Below are positions 9,404 through 21,600 of a stretch of 64,000 nt of DNA, piece by piece. The notes under the pieces were generated by a model, which saw nothing but the letters and a program-made list of their open reading frames with translations, did no database searches and was not told the origin of the DNA. The stretch is from Lepidurus packardi (taxonomy: Eukaryota; Arthropoda; Branchiopoda; Notostraca; Triopsidae), in contig JAKZAN010000006.1 in the NCBI GenBank assembly GCA_023053545.1, positions 4,841,001-4,905,000 of the forward strand. Direction: 5' to 3'. The position numbers and the translations under genes are program-made. The number at the start of each line of letters is the position of its first letter. The stretch's first letter is position 1.

Positions 9404-11990
9404 TCACTCTTTTTTGGCATCTTTATCAACTGTTAACATCACCGTATGCTGGCCACCAGCAAAAACAGCCACTACGTTCTTATTTTCCAGTTGTTTACTC
9501 TTCACTAAGGTAGGCTCGAACACGTCGTCCTCATCGCCCACACCTAGCTGGCTATTCGTGCCCATTCCCCAGCTGTATAAGGCACCTAAACCCATAAAAA
9601 ACGCCATAAATCCAACACTTCAACCAAATCTGTCTAATATATCTGTTCTATTTTACCCTGTACGGTAACTGCATAGGAAACCGAAACTCCAGCGGACACA
9701 TCAATGCACGGAATTGTTTCAAGAGTAGGAACAGGCATCGGGATGGGGGCATCAGGACTGTCTTTCCCTAAACCCAGTCGCCCATACTCCTTACGCCCCA
9801 AGCAGAAAACCCCACCTTTGCAAAAAAATCGTATTAAAGCCTACATAAACTTCGAAATTCTTCGCAAATTCTACCTTGATCATCCAAAATGAGGGTGTGA
9901 TGCTGACCACCTGAGAAATTCTGCCACTTTTTGCCCGAAAACGCTTTGGCAATCTCTGGCTGGAAATAACACCGTTCTTCGTCCATACCTTGGAACACAA
10001 ATCGTGATTAAAACACACTAAATTCCAAATTAAATGAAAACTAAATTCTAAAAAATTACAACTAAAATCTAAAAAATGAAATTAAATTCTAAAAAATGAA
10101 ATTAAATTCTAAAAAATGAAAACTAAATTGTAGAAAATGAAAAATAAGTTATAAAAAATGAAAAATACATTCCAAAAAATGAAAAGAAATTATAAAAATT
10201 AAAAAGAAATTAGAAAAAGAAAATAAGTCGAAAAGTAAAGAAGTTTACCTAATTGATAGTAATTGTTGAGCCCGAAAACGTAAATCTCGCCCGTATTCTT
10301 GGCTCGAGCGAATGTTCCATGTGCTCCAGTCCAAACAGCATCAAACAGAATGTCTTTCTTGCCTCTTCCCAACATAACAGGCTGAGGTCTTAGCAAATAA
10401 TCTTTTAAAAAAAAAAATTAGAAATTGGAAAAAAAGGAATTAGTTGAAGTAAGGGCGATTTGTACCTTTTCCTTTTCTGCCTCCTCTTGAAGAGAACATT
10501 TCAGGCACTCTTCCGAGCTGGCCTTGCTCGGCACAGCCGCACGTGTATAAATGACCCTCCGAAGTCAAGCAAACCAAATGATCCGTCCCTGATGCGATTC
10601 TCAAAACACCTTCCATGATCAACGTAGGCTTCTTTTGCACTCCTTGAATGGTTAAACCCATCGAGCCATGAGAATCCTGTCAAAAAATTAATAAAAATTA
10701 GTATTTTCCCTTTTGGGACACTGAACAGAACTTACTCTGAACGCTCCCCAGGCGAAAACTCGACCGTCTTTTAGTAAAGCCGCCGTATGGGAGTCGCCTG
10801 CCGTGATCTGCACTGCTGCAGCAGGAAGCTCCACAGATCCAGGCTCGGTTTCGCTGCCTTCCACGCTCGTATCTCTCCCCAGAGCACCTTCATCGTTGCA
10901 ACCGTACGTCCATACCTTTCCTTGTTCCGTCAAACAGACTGTGTGCATGCCACCAGCACAAATAACCGTTATTTTCAGATTGCCGTCTTTCAAAGGCACG
11001 GGAAACGGACGTGTTTTTTCCATGATATCAGGACCCAGTCCTAATTGACCTACGTCGCCTTGGCCCATCACTAGCACCACGCCAGCCCCTCGTTTATAAA
11101 GCGGCTCAACTACGATCTCTGGAACAACTGAAAAAGTAAAAAAAAAAATTAAGTAAACTTTCTAATTTTAAAAAAAAAAAAAATATAAATAGAGATTAAT
11201 TCCTACGTTTTATCTTCTTGGACACCTTTTCTTCAGTAGAAACAGCTTTGGCTCGTTTCGCAGGCTTGGACTTGGCCTTTTCAGCTTTGGGTTTAGGTTC
11301 TGGCTCAGGAGTCGTTTCAGCCTCAGCACCAGAATGGTCAACGGCGTTTTCTTCCTCTTCAGATTGGCATTCTTCGGAATCTTCGGATAAAGGTTCGGCC
11401 TTCTTTTTAGGTACGGTTTTCTTTGCGGGTTTCTTGGCTGTTTTCATCACCGGAGATGCTTTGCGAGCAGCAGTTTTGACAGTTGTCTTTTTTTGAGGCG
11501 ATATTTTGGGAGCAGGCGAAGCCTTGGTCTTAGCGAGCTGAGCTTTGGCTAATTTCTTGGGGGCCTTGGTCTCTTCTTTTGAATTCGAAGCTGCGTCTGT
11601 TTTGGGTGTTTTCTTAGCAGCAGCTGGTTTCGCCTTCTGCTTTGCAGTTTGGGCGGGAGGAGAAGCGACTGTTGCATTGGCCTTTTTGGGGGCTTTTTCT
11701 GCAGCTTTAGGAGCAGCAGCAGCTTTTTTGGGCTTGGGAGCCGAGTCAGCATTCTGGCTAGCGTTCTTAGCGTCCGCTTTGGGTTTCTTTGCAGGGGGAT
11801 CGGTAGCAGATGCTGCTCTCTTCCGCTTTGGGGAGGAAGAGGCGGTTTTGCCATTCTTCGCCTTGGTGGTCTTGGTAGAATCTCCGTCACTGGCTTTTGC
11901 AACTGCTACGTTTATGTTCTACACAAGAAAGAAAATTGCTGAGGGTGAAATCACGTTAGCTGAATTTATTACCTTGGAAACTTTCCTCAT
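9404..11990 (-). CDS. RCC1: RCC1, Ran guanine-nucleotide exchange factor, with long H1-like N-terminal tail
   Basis: Eight exons (11973-11990, 11207-11918, 10736-11127, 10466-10676, 10249-10401, 9875-9988, 9657-9815, 9404-9585) give 646 residues. Residues 244-646 form the seven-bladed propeller and follow human RCC1 closely: [89 protein letters not shown]. It loads Ran with GTP on chromatin. The family tail is normally about 20-30 residues; here about 240 residues are rich in Lys, Ala, Pro ([23 protein letters not shown]) with an acidic patch [15 protein letters not shown], like histone H1 tails. Start chosen at MRKVSK. A further 5' exon (12536-12613) would splice in frame and is an alternative start. 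Confidence 0.93.
10028..10215 (-). repeat. AT-rich minisatellite in an RCC1 intron
   Basis: About eight diverging copies of a 20-bp unit, AAATTCTAAAAAATGAAATT on the plus strand, decaying toward the 3' side. It lies within the intron between exons at 9988 and 10249. No function is apparent. Confidence 0.8.
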
Positions 11991-12986
11991 CGTCTGTTTT
12001 AATAAAGCTTTCAATTTGGATGCACCCAAACTCAACTATTTATCGAGAATCAATTAATGAGAAAGTGGTAATAGGTAAAATGGGAAATAAGGCAAGCTTA
12101 CCAATCAGTACAAATAATAAATAACCGAAAAATTTTGAAAAAACCGGTAAACACAGAAGCCGTCCTCCATCAAAACGCACGCCAGCCTAGATGCTAGTCC
12201 AGATGTCAAACGGCGAACCGCAAGCGAACGGAGGTAATGGTTCAACGGTTTTCGCGGGTCCAGTTGAAAATGCGTCGAAAAAGCAGAAATTTTAATAACT
12301 GTTACTTATAATTACAGAAATATGCGAATTCGCTTGTCTTTGAAGTATGGCTATTGCAAAGCTATATCCTTAATGAAAAATTGAATTGTACTGCGCGTCA
12401 AAAGTCAACTCTTTTCCTGTTTATTAGTAAATTATTGGCAAATAGCCCAGCGAAATTTGATAAATCCAACTCGAAACGTTTGCGTTTCGTTGGGAAAATT
12501 GAAAGGCTTTCTCTCGATAAATGACGTGTTATTACCTCTTCCTTTATACTACGGACTCTTCTAGAACGAAGTCTTGAAGGATTTGCGGTTCCAGAAAGAA
12601 ACGGTTTACTCATTGCGCAATGCTAATGCTTTTTATCTATCATCTTCCTAGCCATTGGACATTAGTCTTACGAAATCAACCTTAATCAATCAACCTTAAT
12701 CGTACGAAATTTTGTATTACATGACAAAAGCAGTGGACACAATACACTTATGATTAAATGCGAATTTTTGGAAATGTTGAATAAAGTCGAGGCTCACGCT
12801 CACGTCATACGGACGCTGGAAGATGGGGCCTGCAACAAGTGGAGAAAAAGTTAGGATGAACCACGGCTAGTCAGAAAATGATTTTTATTAATTGCGTATA
12901 GGAGTCAAGTTTTTCACACAGACATAGTCATATCTCCAAATCTATAAAGGAAATCTGGCAAAAAAATTCAAAGGCAGAACTAAAAA
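11991..12986. other. Gap: RCC1 upstream region
   Basis: Apart from the possible RCC1 5' exon (12536-12613) and the likely RCC1 promoter, no gene is seen. The last 200 bp may be the 3' UTR of the Snakeskin-like gene. Confidence 0.5.
12536..12613 (-). other. Possible 5' coding exon of RCC1
   Basis: An ATG at 12613 opens a 26-codon Arg/Ser-rich stretch (MSKPFLSGTANPSRLRSRR...) ending at a good donor, GAG|GTAATA. Joining to an acceptor at 11993/11994 (AAAACAG|ACG ATG) keeps phase 0 into MRKVSK of RCC1. The 541-bp intron contains nothing else. The join is plausible but unproven; the alternative is that the short frame is chance. Confidence 0.35.
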
Positions 12987-13573
12987 TTACGTTGCATATC
13001 CGTGTCGCACGGCCATCACCATGTCTAGCAAGTAGAAGAATCCGTTAATGATACAGAGGGCCTGTAATAAAACAAAACACGGGATTAGAAGATTTGGATC
13101 TCTTAGTAGATTTACGGCAGTAGACTTACCCCCAAAGCTTTGCCAGCATCAGGATTCCCTCCAAGACCCTTGTACGAGTTGTAATAATCCAAAGCTAAGG
13201 CTCCAGCCGTGAAGAACAAGATCATGCCAGCAAAATTATATATCATTTCTAGTAGAGCCTGGTAAGTGCCAGATTCGCCCCAAATGTATGACAGGAGCAA
13301 AGGCAGCGTCACCAAAATCATGCCGCCAATTGCGATCACACCGGTGAGATAACGATCATGGTAAGATCCCGACATCAAGTCTCCACCAAAGTTCAAGTCA
13401 TAGTGTCTCAACAATCCGAGGCAAACTATAGCAATGATCTAGAAAAGAATAAAATACATAACATACACTGTCTCCTACCCCAAACACATAAACTTGATGG
13501 TAGAACACAAGCTTACCACTTCGGACAATTTAATGAATCCATGGGTTCGTGCAAGTACTCGAAAGTCCGCCAT
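12987..13573 (-). CDS. Snakeskin-like four-helix membrane protein, copy 1
   Basis: Three exons (13517-13573, 13130-13438, 12987-13061), 146 residues. Four hydrophobic helices can be placed: about 15-32 (KLSEVIIAIVCLGLL), 55-78 (GVIAIGGMILVTLPLLLSYIWG), 84-105 (LEMIYNFAGMILFFTAGALALD) and 122-138 (ALGALCIINGFFYLLDMVMAV). The last part resembles insect Snakeskin (Ssk), a MARVEL-like protein of smooth septate junctions in gut and Malpighian epithelia (family C-terminus ...GALCVINGALYLLDT...). Length is close to Ssk (about 160). The neighbour at 14549 is a paralogue on the same strand. The family call rests on remembered similarity; other small tetraspan families remain possible. Confidence 0.65.
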
Positions 13574-14548
13574 AATCGAGAAACTTCAATAGAAAGATTT
13601 ACTGATACAAACGGAAAACTGATTGCTTGAGGTATCCGACTCGCAATGAATCCAGTAAGCGAATGACTTGACTAGCTTCGAAGCGCCCTTCATATACGCT
13701 GGTTTTGACCCCGGGTCAGGGCTAAGGTTTCGTTTTGTTCTTTTATGCGCTCGTCTCTTGGTAGCCTTTTCTTTGCGTTTCACCTACCCCGTTTCAGACC
13801 CTTGCCGTATAGCCGGACGAGGTCAACCCCTTCCATTTCCGCGTAAAAGTGACGGTTGGCCAAGCCAGGAAACATTAGTCGACCTAAACAACTAAGAACC
13901 CAACGCATCTGTATTCTATGTATTAATGCTCCAAGAATGCTGAACCCTTCGCCGACGTTGGTGAGCGTCAGACCTTTCCGGGAAAGGCTAACCCGGACTG
14001 AAGTTCATCCAAGGGACCTACGACTTCACCTCGTCTATACCTTTCTCAAGAAACGAGGGTTCCTCTTATTAGACTTTGTAACCCACGACCTACCGACGCC
14101 TTATATACAAAGAAAAAGGCCTCTCCAACGGTTCATATTCGAAATTTTGGCGTTACTTTGATACGGGGAACTTCCACTTCTCTACACGCGTTAGTAATCT
14201 TGATCTAATTCACTTGGATGATTCATGTGGTTAGTCACTCCTAAGACTTTTCAGTTCAGACCTTCTTACTTCACCATTTCTGTATATATTCTTTGTATTC
14301 TTGGAACGCCTTTGAGTCAAACTATACTTATAGCGTAATTAGGCAAGACTTGGGCAAGAGCTAACTTAATGACAAGTCAAGGCTTTTTACGATAATTAAA
14401 GATTTATTCATGTAAAAATACAGAGGCAAGATTTCAGCCGACACGAAACATAAAACAAGGATGAGTCTATCCTTTTTACTCAAACACCCAAAACACTTCC
14501 AATACTGCCTGCCAATACCAAACATTGGGCTCTTTTCTCTGCTTCGTT
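13574..14548. other. Gap between the two Snakeskin-like genes
   Basis: No convincing ORF or RNA gene. It should contain the promoter of copy 1 and the 3' UTR of copy 2. Confidence 0.5.
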
Positions 14549-15627
14549 CTATTCGTATACCATCCTAAAGGCTACAATGGCATCCAGCAGGAAAAAGAAG
14601 GAGTTGATTACCAGCAACGCCTACAAAATAAAACAAGGGATATTAAAAAAACTTTCCACAAGTTGGGAATGGAGCACGAAATCTGTTTCTTACCCCTAAG
14701 GACTTGCCGGCATTGATATTGCCTTTCCCGCCTGTATAATTGTGATAGTACTCGAGACAAAGAGCTCCAGAGGTCAGGAAGAGTGCGAAACCCACAATTG
14801 TGTAGATCAGCTCCTACAAGCAAAAGATACATGGGGTGAGTTAACAAAGAACCGTACAACCATGACACACGCTTGTCATGCGACTCAAATTACCAATGCA
14901 GGTCGGTAATTATCCACGGGTCCGTAGATGTAGGAGATGAGCAGAGGGATGGTTACGAGGATCATTCCACCGATGGTAATGACTCCCACCAAGTATCTGT
15001 CCCGGAACGAGGACATGTGCATTTCGCCGCCAAAATGCAGATCGTAATGTCGTAGTAATGCGATGCAAATAATGGCAATAATCTGTGTAGAAAAAAGAGG
15101 AAATGATATCAATTAAGGTGTAGGAAACCCACGATACTTTAGCATGCTTCAACAGCTAAAAAAGGGCGTTCATTTGACAAGTGGCGGAAATATCCCACCC
15201 ATACAATGTAATTTGGGGGAATGACTTCCCCCTATCGTAATTAATGCAAGCGGGAAACCAGGTAGTAGTAATAAAAACTCGGCATAGCCATAGGGCTTTG
15301 TTTTTTAGAACAAATTCTAAAGTTCAGTTATGTGCCGCGTAACGAGCATTCCAAGCGCATTTTTGGACGAGTTCTCGTCCAAAAATGTACGGAAAATGGT
15401 ATGAAAAGAACACAACGAGTGGAACTTTATTCCAACACATGGCACACATGTCAAGTTTCTGACGTGCTTGGCGCAACAGGATACGGATTTTCAGAGTTAA
15501 GGCATGCGTGGATCAATTAAACAGAGTTTTTTGCAGCTGAAATACGTACCAATTCCGCCAACTTTAGCAAACCCCATGGCTTGGTCAGAGCGTTGAAGCT
15601 CACAAGGTTTTCCGTAGGAGATGCCAT
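14549..15627 (-). CDS. Snakeskin-like four-helix membrane protein, copy 2
   Basis: Four exons (15550-15627, 14894-15082, 14694-14813, 14549-14620), 152 residues. It is a paralogue of copy 1: LRHYDLHFGGEMHMSSFRDR against LRHYDLNFGGDLMSGSYHDR, then VGVITIGGMILVTIPLLISY, and an end GALLVINSFFFLLDAIVAF. Both copies share the intron after the first helix start and the intron before the last helix. Copy 2 has an extra intron in the second loop (at the ELIYTIVG segment) and a 467-bp first intron. Both are predicted tetraspan membrane proteins, with short N- and C-termini facing the same side. Confidence 0.65.
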
Positions 15628-17394
15628 GTTAGTATCACTTTGGTAGCTTGATGAACGTTTGCGGTTGGGTTAGAAAGAGGGAAAAAAGGGATTGGATCCT
15701 ACAATATTTTAATAGTTCCACACTTCTCGAAGGCTAACGTTGGTCTGAACGAAAAACCTGAGAGCGAGAACTTTGTGTGCTACTCCCAAAAGCCTACACA
15801 TCCTTTCCCTTCATCCCTTTAGATTTTCGGAGGGGCCATAGTAGACGGGCGGGGTTTGTAGTACATAGAGGAATATATCCCTATGCGTATGGAAAGGTAT
15901 ATCTCGAAACCCAACACCAGCAAGCAAGCCTATGTTAATTTCCTCCCAAAGACGGTATGTGGCCAGGGTTCGGACATTTGAAAAGCAACGAACAAACGAC
16001 GTTTCGACTTTTCGTGATGCTTTTTCCCGGAAATCCTCGTGCGACCCGATAATCGAATGCTTTTTCGGGTGAATTGTTGTTTTACTACTTAATGCTAGTG
16101 CTTTTGTATGCTTCATTTCTAGGTTAACCAGAATTATCTTTCATCTTTGGGTGAAAGCAGCTTTAGTGTTTCTAAGGTTAACGATTTTAATGGGATCATA
16201 TGGTAGTTGGATTAGTTGTATTAACTTGGGAACTCTGGACTGATCATTCGAGAATCGACCCTAGCAGTCGCACGCTTTTGTTTTGCAGACTAAAAATAGC
16301 ATGTTCATTCTCATTAATAGCATGCTCATTAACATAAGGGATTAAGCAGCTCGGGCCACGTTTCCGGTTAATTACGGTTCTTAGTTAAGGGAACAGCTTT
16401 AGTTTCTAATATTAACTTCATCTAGCGGCCGAAAATCGATTTGGTAAGCGATTTTCGATTACGATTACACCGCAAGAAGCCCGAACTTACTTCGTAATCT
16501 TAGAATTAAAGTGATGTCCTTTTACTCCAATAAATTAGCTGTCAGATTATAATAAAATTATCATGCTAATTATAATACTAACTGTAGTATTAGATACAAA
16601 TTATAGTATAACATAGTGCTCGAAAGTACTTCAGGATTTATAGGTGCTCTAATGTAATTTAGTTTCGAAAAATTTGAAATTATTTATTAAAAGAGGCCTT
16701 TCGTAAGGATATTGCTAGTCAATGCTAGTCTTGCATTTTTGCCACTTTTTTGTCGAAAGTTTTTTACTGTCAATAATTAATCGAAATCGCTTGAAAGTGG
16801 AGGGAGCAATAATTAATCGAAAGCTCTTGAAAGCGGAGGGAGGCGTCACGTATTTCAACTTTAGTAGGCATACATTAGACGAAAATGACGTCTTTATAGC
16901 CTATTCATGAATCTCTTCATCTCTGCTTGAGGAAATATTACGTGGCATTACGTGGGAAGCGAAAAGGAAGAGTGATCATGGTCCATTCATTTATTCCTTA
17001 CGAACGTGCACGCACGCTAAGCGTGTTCCGCATGGGGGCAGCACGTACTAAGCACATAAAAGCGACCGAATATACTGCCACGCTCCATGTAGATTGAAGA
17101 TAACATACGGAAACGCAGAGTCATAGTAGACAGGTGGAACCGAGGGCCGTGCTGAGCACACGTAGTACACGTTACTCCAAAAACCAAGAAAGCGTAAGTA
17201 CAGAACACAAAATTCCATACTTGTGTTACCCGTTAACAATGCATCAGTACAAAAATAACTTCTTAAACACTAGTTAAAAATATTTTATATATTTTCGTAT
17301 ATGGTGTTACACAGGTTCGGTTGCCACTTTCTACTTGACACGTCTACCACACCGTTTACTATCTTAGCGTAACGCAAATTACGTTTCAGACAGA
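15628..17394. other. Gap: divergent promoter region of the Snakeskin-like and cytochrome b5 genes
   Basis: 1.8 kb, AT-rich, with no ORF that looks coding. A 101-codon minus-strand frame at 15811-16116 has no recognisable domain and is treated as chance. A short direct repeat of AATTAATCGAAA occurs near 16775 and 16810. Confidence 0.5.
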
Positions 17395-18099
17395 ATGACC
17401 GAAGATACTAAGCAGGCAACTACGCCCAAAGTTTACAGACGTGATGAAGTCGCCAAGCACAAAGATACTAAAGAAGGCGTCTGGATTGTGATCCACGATG
17501 GAGTGTACGATGTAACCAAATTCCTAGAAGAGGTAATTTACCTATAAATAAGTTCTGCAAGCGCTTTTGTCTTTATTAATGAAGCGTTGTTATGGTAGCA
17601 TCCTGGCGGAGAGGAAGTTTTGCTCGAACAAGCAGGCAAAGACGCGACCGATGCTTTCGAGGACGTTGGCCACTCCTCCGATGCACGGGAACTGATGGCA
17701 GATTACAAAATTGGCGAGCTCCATTCCGTAACACACCACTTGACCCCTTTCTCTGTACGTGCCGCCGACTAATGTGTTGTTATTGCAGGATGAAGTGAAG
17801 GATACACCCGAGAAACGACCTGAAAATTGGAACAAGGATAGCGATGGCGCACAAAGGTAAAAACAGACTTGCAATTTTGCATATTCTATGGGGTGCACAT
17901 GTTTGCATGTTGGAGGGATATACAATAACTTGGGGATTCCCTTTTCTGTCACTCACTTGTTTTGTGTATTAAAAAAAATAATACAGTTTTGTATATTAAC
18001 TCGTTATACAGTTCGTGGAAGTCCTGGCTCATCCCTATGTCTTTGGCGTTGGTTGCCTCTATGGTCTATCGATTCTATTTGGCACCTCAAACCCGCTAA
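17395..18099 (+). CDS. Cyt-b5: Cytochrome b5, microsomal (tail-anchored)
   Basis: Four exons (17395-17532, 17599-17727, 17789-17856, 18012-18099) give 140 residues. The b5 fold is clear: [27 protein letters not shown], then HPGGEEVL with the first haem-ligand His and [11 protein letters not shown] with the second. After a charged linker (about 90-112) comes one C-terminal transmembrane helix ([19 protein letters not shown]) and a short luminal end, typical of ER tail-anchored b5. It passes electrons to fatty-acid desaturases, elongation partners and some P450s. It is convergent with MARCH6, also an ER membrane protein. Confidence 0.96.
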
Positions 18100-18667
18100 C
18101 AAACTGCAAGCTCATCAGCACCAAATGGTATCCAGTCGAAAGTCGTTCTATGCTGTAGTGAGCAAGTTATTTGGGCTCCCCGTTTTGTTTTTGTGAAACG
18201 AAAGGTTCTAAATTTAAAATTCAGTGCATACCGTTGCCAGATTAGTGACGCATTTAGACAATACTCTTTCTTGCTTTGGTCAATGTTAAATCTCCTTGCT
18301 AGGGAGTGCTTGTGGGGCTACATTGGCTTGGGCTAAACATTCCTGTCTAGCCTCTTTACTGGCCAAGTGATGCGAGTACACATAAGTTTCCATAGAAATG
18401 TACCAAGATTAATAAATACAGTAGTTAACTCGGCTCACAAATCGAAATCCCTGGCAAAATTGTCAACATCAAGATGTTTTTAGGTCTGTGTTTTCGCTCA
18501 GTCTTTCGTATTCTCAGCACGGAAAGGGAGAACGTAAAAGATTTTATTTTGTAATTATAAGTTTTATATACAAGAAGTCGAACTAATATGAGGGGTGGAT
18601 TTTTTTTCTTTAATTTCTATGGGACCACAAAATAAAACAAAATAACTCAATGCCGCAAAAGCGCTTA
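18100..18667. other. Gap between convergent cytochrome b5 and MARCH6 genes
   Basis: Contains both 3' UTRs, with AATAAA-type signals such as AATAAATAC near 18412 and AATAAAAC near 18633. No gene seen. Confidence 0.5.
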
Positions 18668-21600
18668 TTAGTGTACAGTAGTAGTCTCCAGATTGCTACT
18701 ACGATGGTTGTAGTTCACCAACCGTTTCCCCACCAGATACCTAAACAAAACAAGGTTGTGAACCGCGAACGCTTCGGGTTTTGAATCAACAATGAAAAAC
18801 GGTCTTACTTGTCATTCTTGATGTGTTCGTAAAGGCGTCGGAATTGACGAATCTGCCAAATAGCCACAGATAACACCAGAACCAGTACTAAGCTTGACGG
18901 GTAAATACGACGCGAGATCAATGCGCGCAAAGCAAGGTTTGGTACTGCGAAACGATTCAATCTAATTATTCCTTTTTTCGAGTAGTATTCGACCGTATTT
19001 ATCCCTTTTTTTCGAGAGAAAAAAGATAAACATACCGAAAAGGGGTACAATCCCTTGCGCAATGATGTAAGGTATCGCTAAGGCAGTACCTAAAGCCACT
19101 AATGCCGGTATAGCCAAATCCCATATGATATATGGTAAATCCATATTCCTCAACCCATTTTGGTAAATCTAAATCATAATTGATTGTCAAATCTAGTCTA
19201 ACAATTCTAATTAAAAACTCGAAAGAGAAAACCTTACCCTTTCTATAGCTTGTTTCAACCACCAATCAGGAGACATCATCGTCACTGCGCAAACGATTTT
19301 CGTATACAAAACTCCCAAACACCAGTCCTACAATGAACATTGAAACCATAATCAATACTGATAACCACAAACAATATAACTAAATGGAATGAATGAAAAT
19401 GATTACAAATAAAACGAGTAAAAGTCCCTACAAATCCAATTTCAAATTCTAAAAAAGGAAACCAAACAAAAACTAGAATAAAATGACTAAAACTAAAAGT
19501 TCTTATTAATTTTACTTTGATTAATTTCATTCTAGTATTGAATAGAAATAAGTCATTGCCCAAAGTTTGGGCAAACATGTTAGTCAATACAGAAGCGGTA
19601 CCGAGTTCTGCTCACATCGATTTCATATTAAAAGAATACAAATAAAATTAATAAAATTACAGTAAAAGACGGTTACCTGTCCAATAAAGAAGATGGGGGA
19701 CTGATTCATGTTCGTACGCAAAGGAACGATGACTACCAAATCCAACAAGAGTCCAAAGAGCAATGGGATCACGCCAAACAACAATGAAAACGTTACTACG
19801 GATTTCAGTCCCTAAAACGACTCCAAATAATTAACCACACCCCTGTTTACCAAGAAATGTAACAAAATCCTTACGATTAGAGCCCAGACTTTGACTTTGC
19901 TAGTAAGAGCAGACCAGCCTTGTGGGACCCAACCAGCAAACAAAGTGGCTGCTCTTAGTGCCAGCCAGCAAACATACAATCCCATAAATCCCGTGTAAAG
20001 TTCGTGGTGCGGCCCCTCTCCGTAAAGTGCATTCATCAATAAACGCCCCAGACAAACTGTAAGAAAACTTTCTTAACTTACAAAATTCCCTCTTAGAACA
20101 TTTCGATCTTACCCGGGACGCTTATAGCTACAATGCTGACCAGCGTAAGGCTAACACACATGAGAACAAGTAGAATTACGATCTAAAAAATTTGATTAAA
20201 AATCAAAAACTGACCTAGCGTTCTAAAAATAGACTAAACTTTACTTTTAGCGGAAAAAAGCTAGGACGCAAGTACGGTTGGAAGCCAGCAGGCCCTTCTC
20301 GCTGCAGCAAAGCTTGGTGTGCAGCCCCTAGGCCTCCATTACGGAGCCCAGGTAAGGGTAAAACTCCCCCATTGTCGCCTGCTGGACGAGCATCGTCTGC
20401 ATGTGCTCGTCGATGGTTTCCTTCTGCATGAGGACCACGTCCCGACTGCAGAAACACCCAATTGAGGTCATTGAAAGCCAATTTGGGGATTATGTCTTGT
20501 TACTTCGCTCTCGCTGACCACATCTCCTAAGAGATATGAGCGCAATCCCAGTACCCAAGCAACTCCTAAGCACCACCCTCGGAGGGCCAACAGCATCCAT
20601 TGCCGAGTGTGCCCTTGTTCGAGTAAACACGGCAAGATCACTTGCAGAAGGAGTAACTCCAAAGAAAACTCGGACATTTGCATATCACTGTCAAAATTCG
20701 ACGAGGAATCAACATAAATAGTGAACATAGGGTAAATGTAAGTGTTATTTACGTTGAATTCACTACGTGGTACGGTAGAAAGCTTGGATAGGCCGCTTTA
20801 ACGGCTCTGATCGGCAACCATAGCATAAGGAGCACAATAGTGCCGAAAACTACCATGGATGCCAAAAACTGTCTCAAATGGCGCAAAATCGGCAGATGAA
20901 TCATCTAAGGAATTGAAAAAAATATTGAAAAAAAATATAAATTAAAAAACAAATGACTTTTTCTGGCTTTTTAAGTCCTTTTTATGGAGTGAATCCAAGA
21001 GCTTACCTCTTGTACTGGGTTAAAGTCTGGGTCGTTTAGGTTTCGCATGAACCACAAAACTCCAGGCCGCAAAACCTCTCTTAGGAGGAGAACAAAAGAC
21101 GCAAAGTAAAAAACGCATATAATTCCCACCAACCAATGCAAAAACATTGACGTCCCAGGCGCCATCGTAAACATCTGAACACGTTCCTAAAAAAAGACAT
21201 AAAATAACGTCGTAACGGAAAGAAACAGGTTTGAAAAGAGTGCAAATCACTTTGAGGGTAGCGTCAACCAGCGCTAAAGTGCAAATATCCATCCACCAAC
21301 CGCAGATAATGGGAAAGAGGCCAATTTCCGCAACGGTCAAAAGTGACACTTTTACGACCACGTACCATAAGCCCAACATCCTTTGTGGACGACGCCATTT
21401 CAGCAAAGACGTCAAACCGTGTAACATCACGAGACTCAAGCCAATCACGATATAGCCACATAAGGTCGTTAGCAAGCCTTCGAAATGGGAGGCCGAGAGA
21501 TGGTCTTTCAGCTTAAAGCCCATAATAGTGAAGTGCCCAATATGATACGGACAGAACGCTATGAAAACGGGGGAAAAAACAACTCAAAATGACTCAAAAC

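Noticed and set aside
11545-12057. Plus-strand 170-codon open frame rich in Ala, Phe, Gly and Leu
   Set aside because: It is the antisense shadow of the Lys/Ala-rich RCC1 tail, which is supported by splicing and homology.
15811-16116. Minus-strand 101-codon frame
   Set aside because: No domain, no splice context, composition like intergenic DNA.
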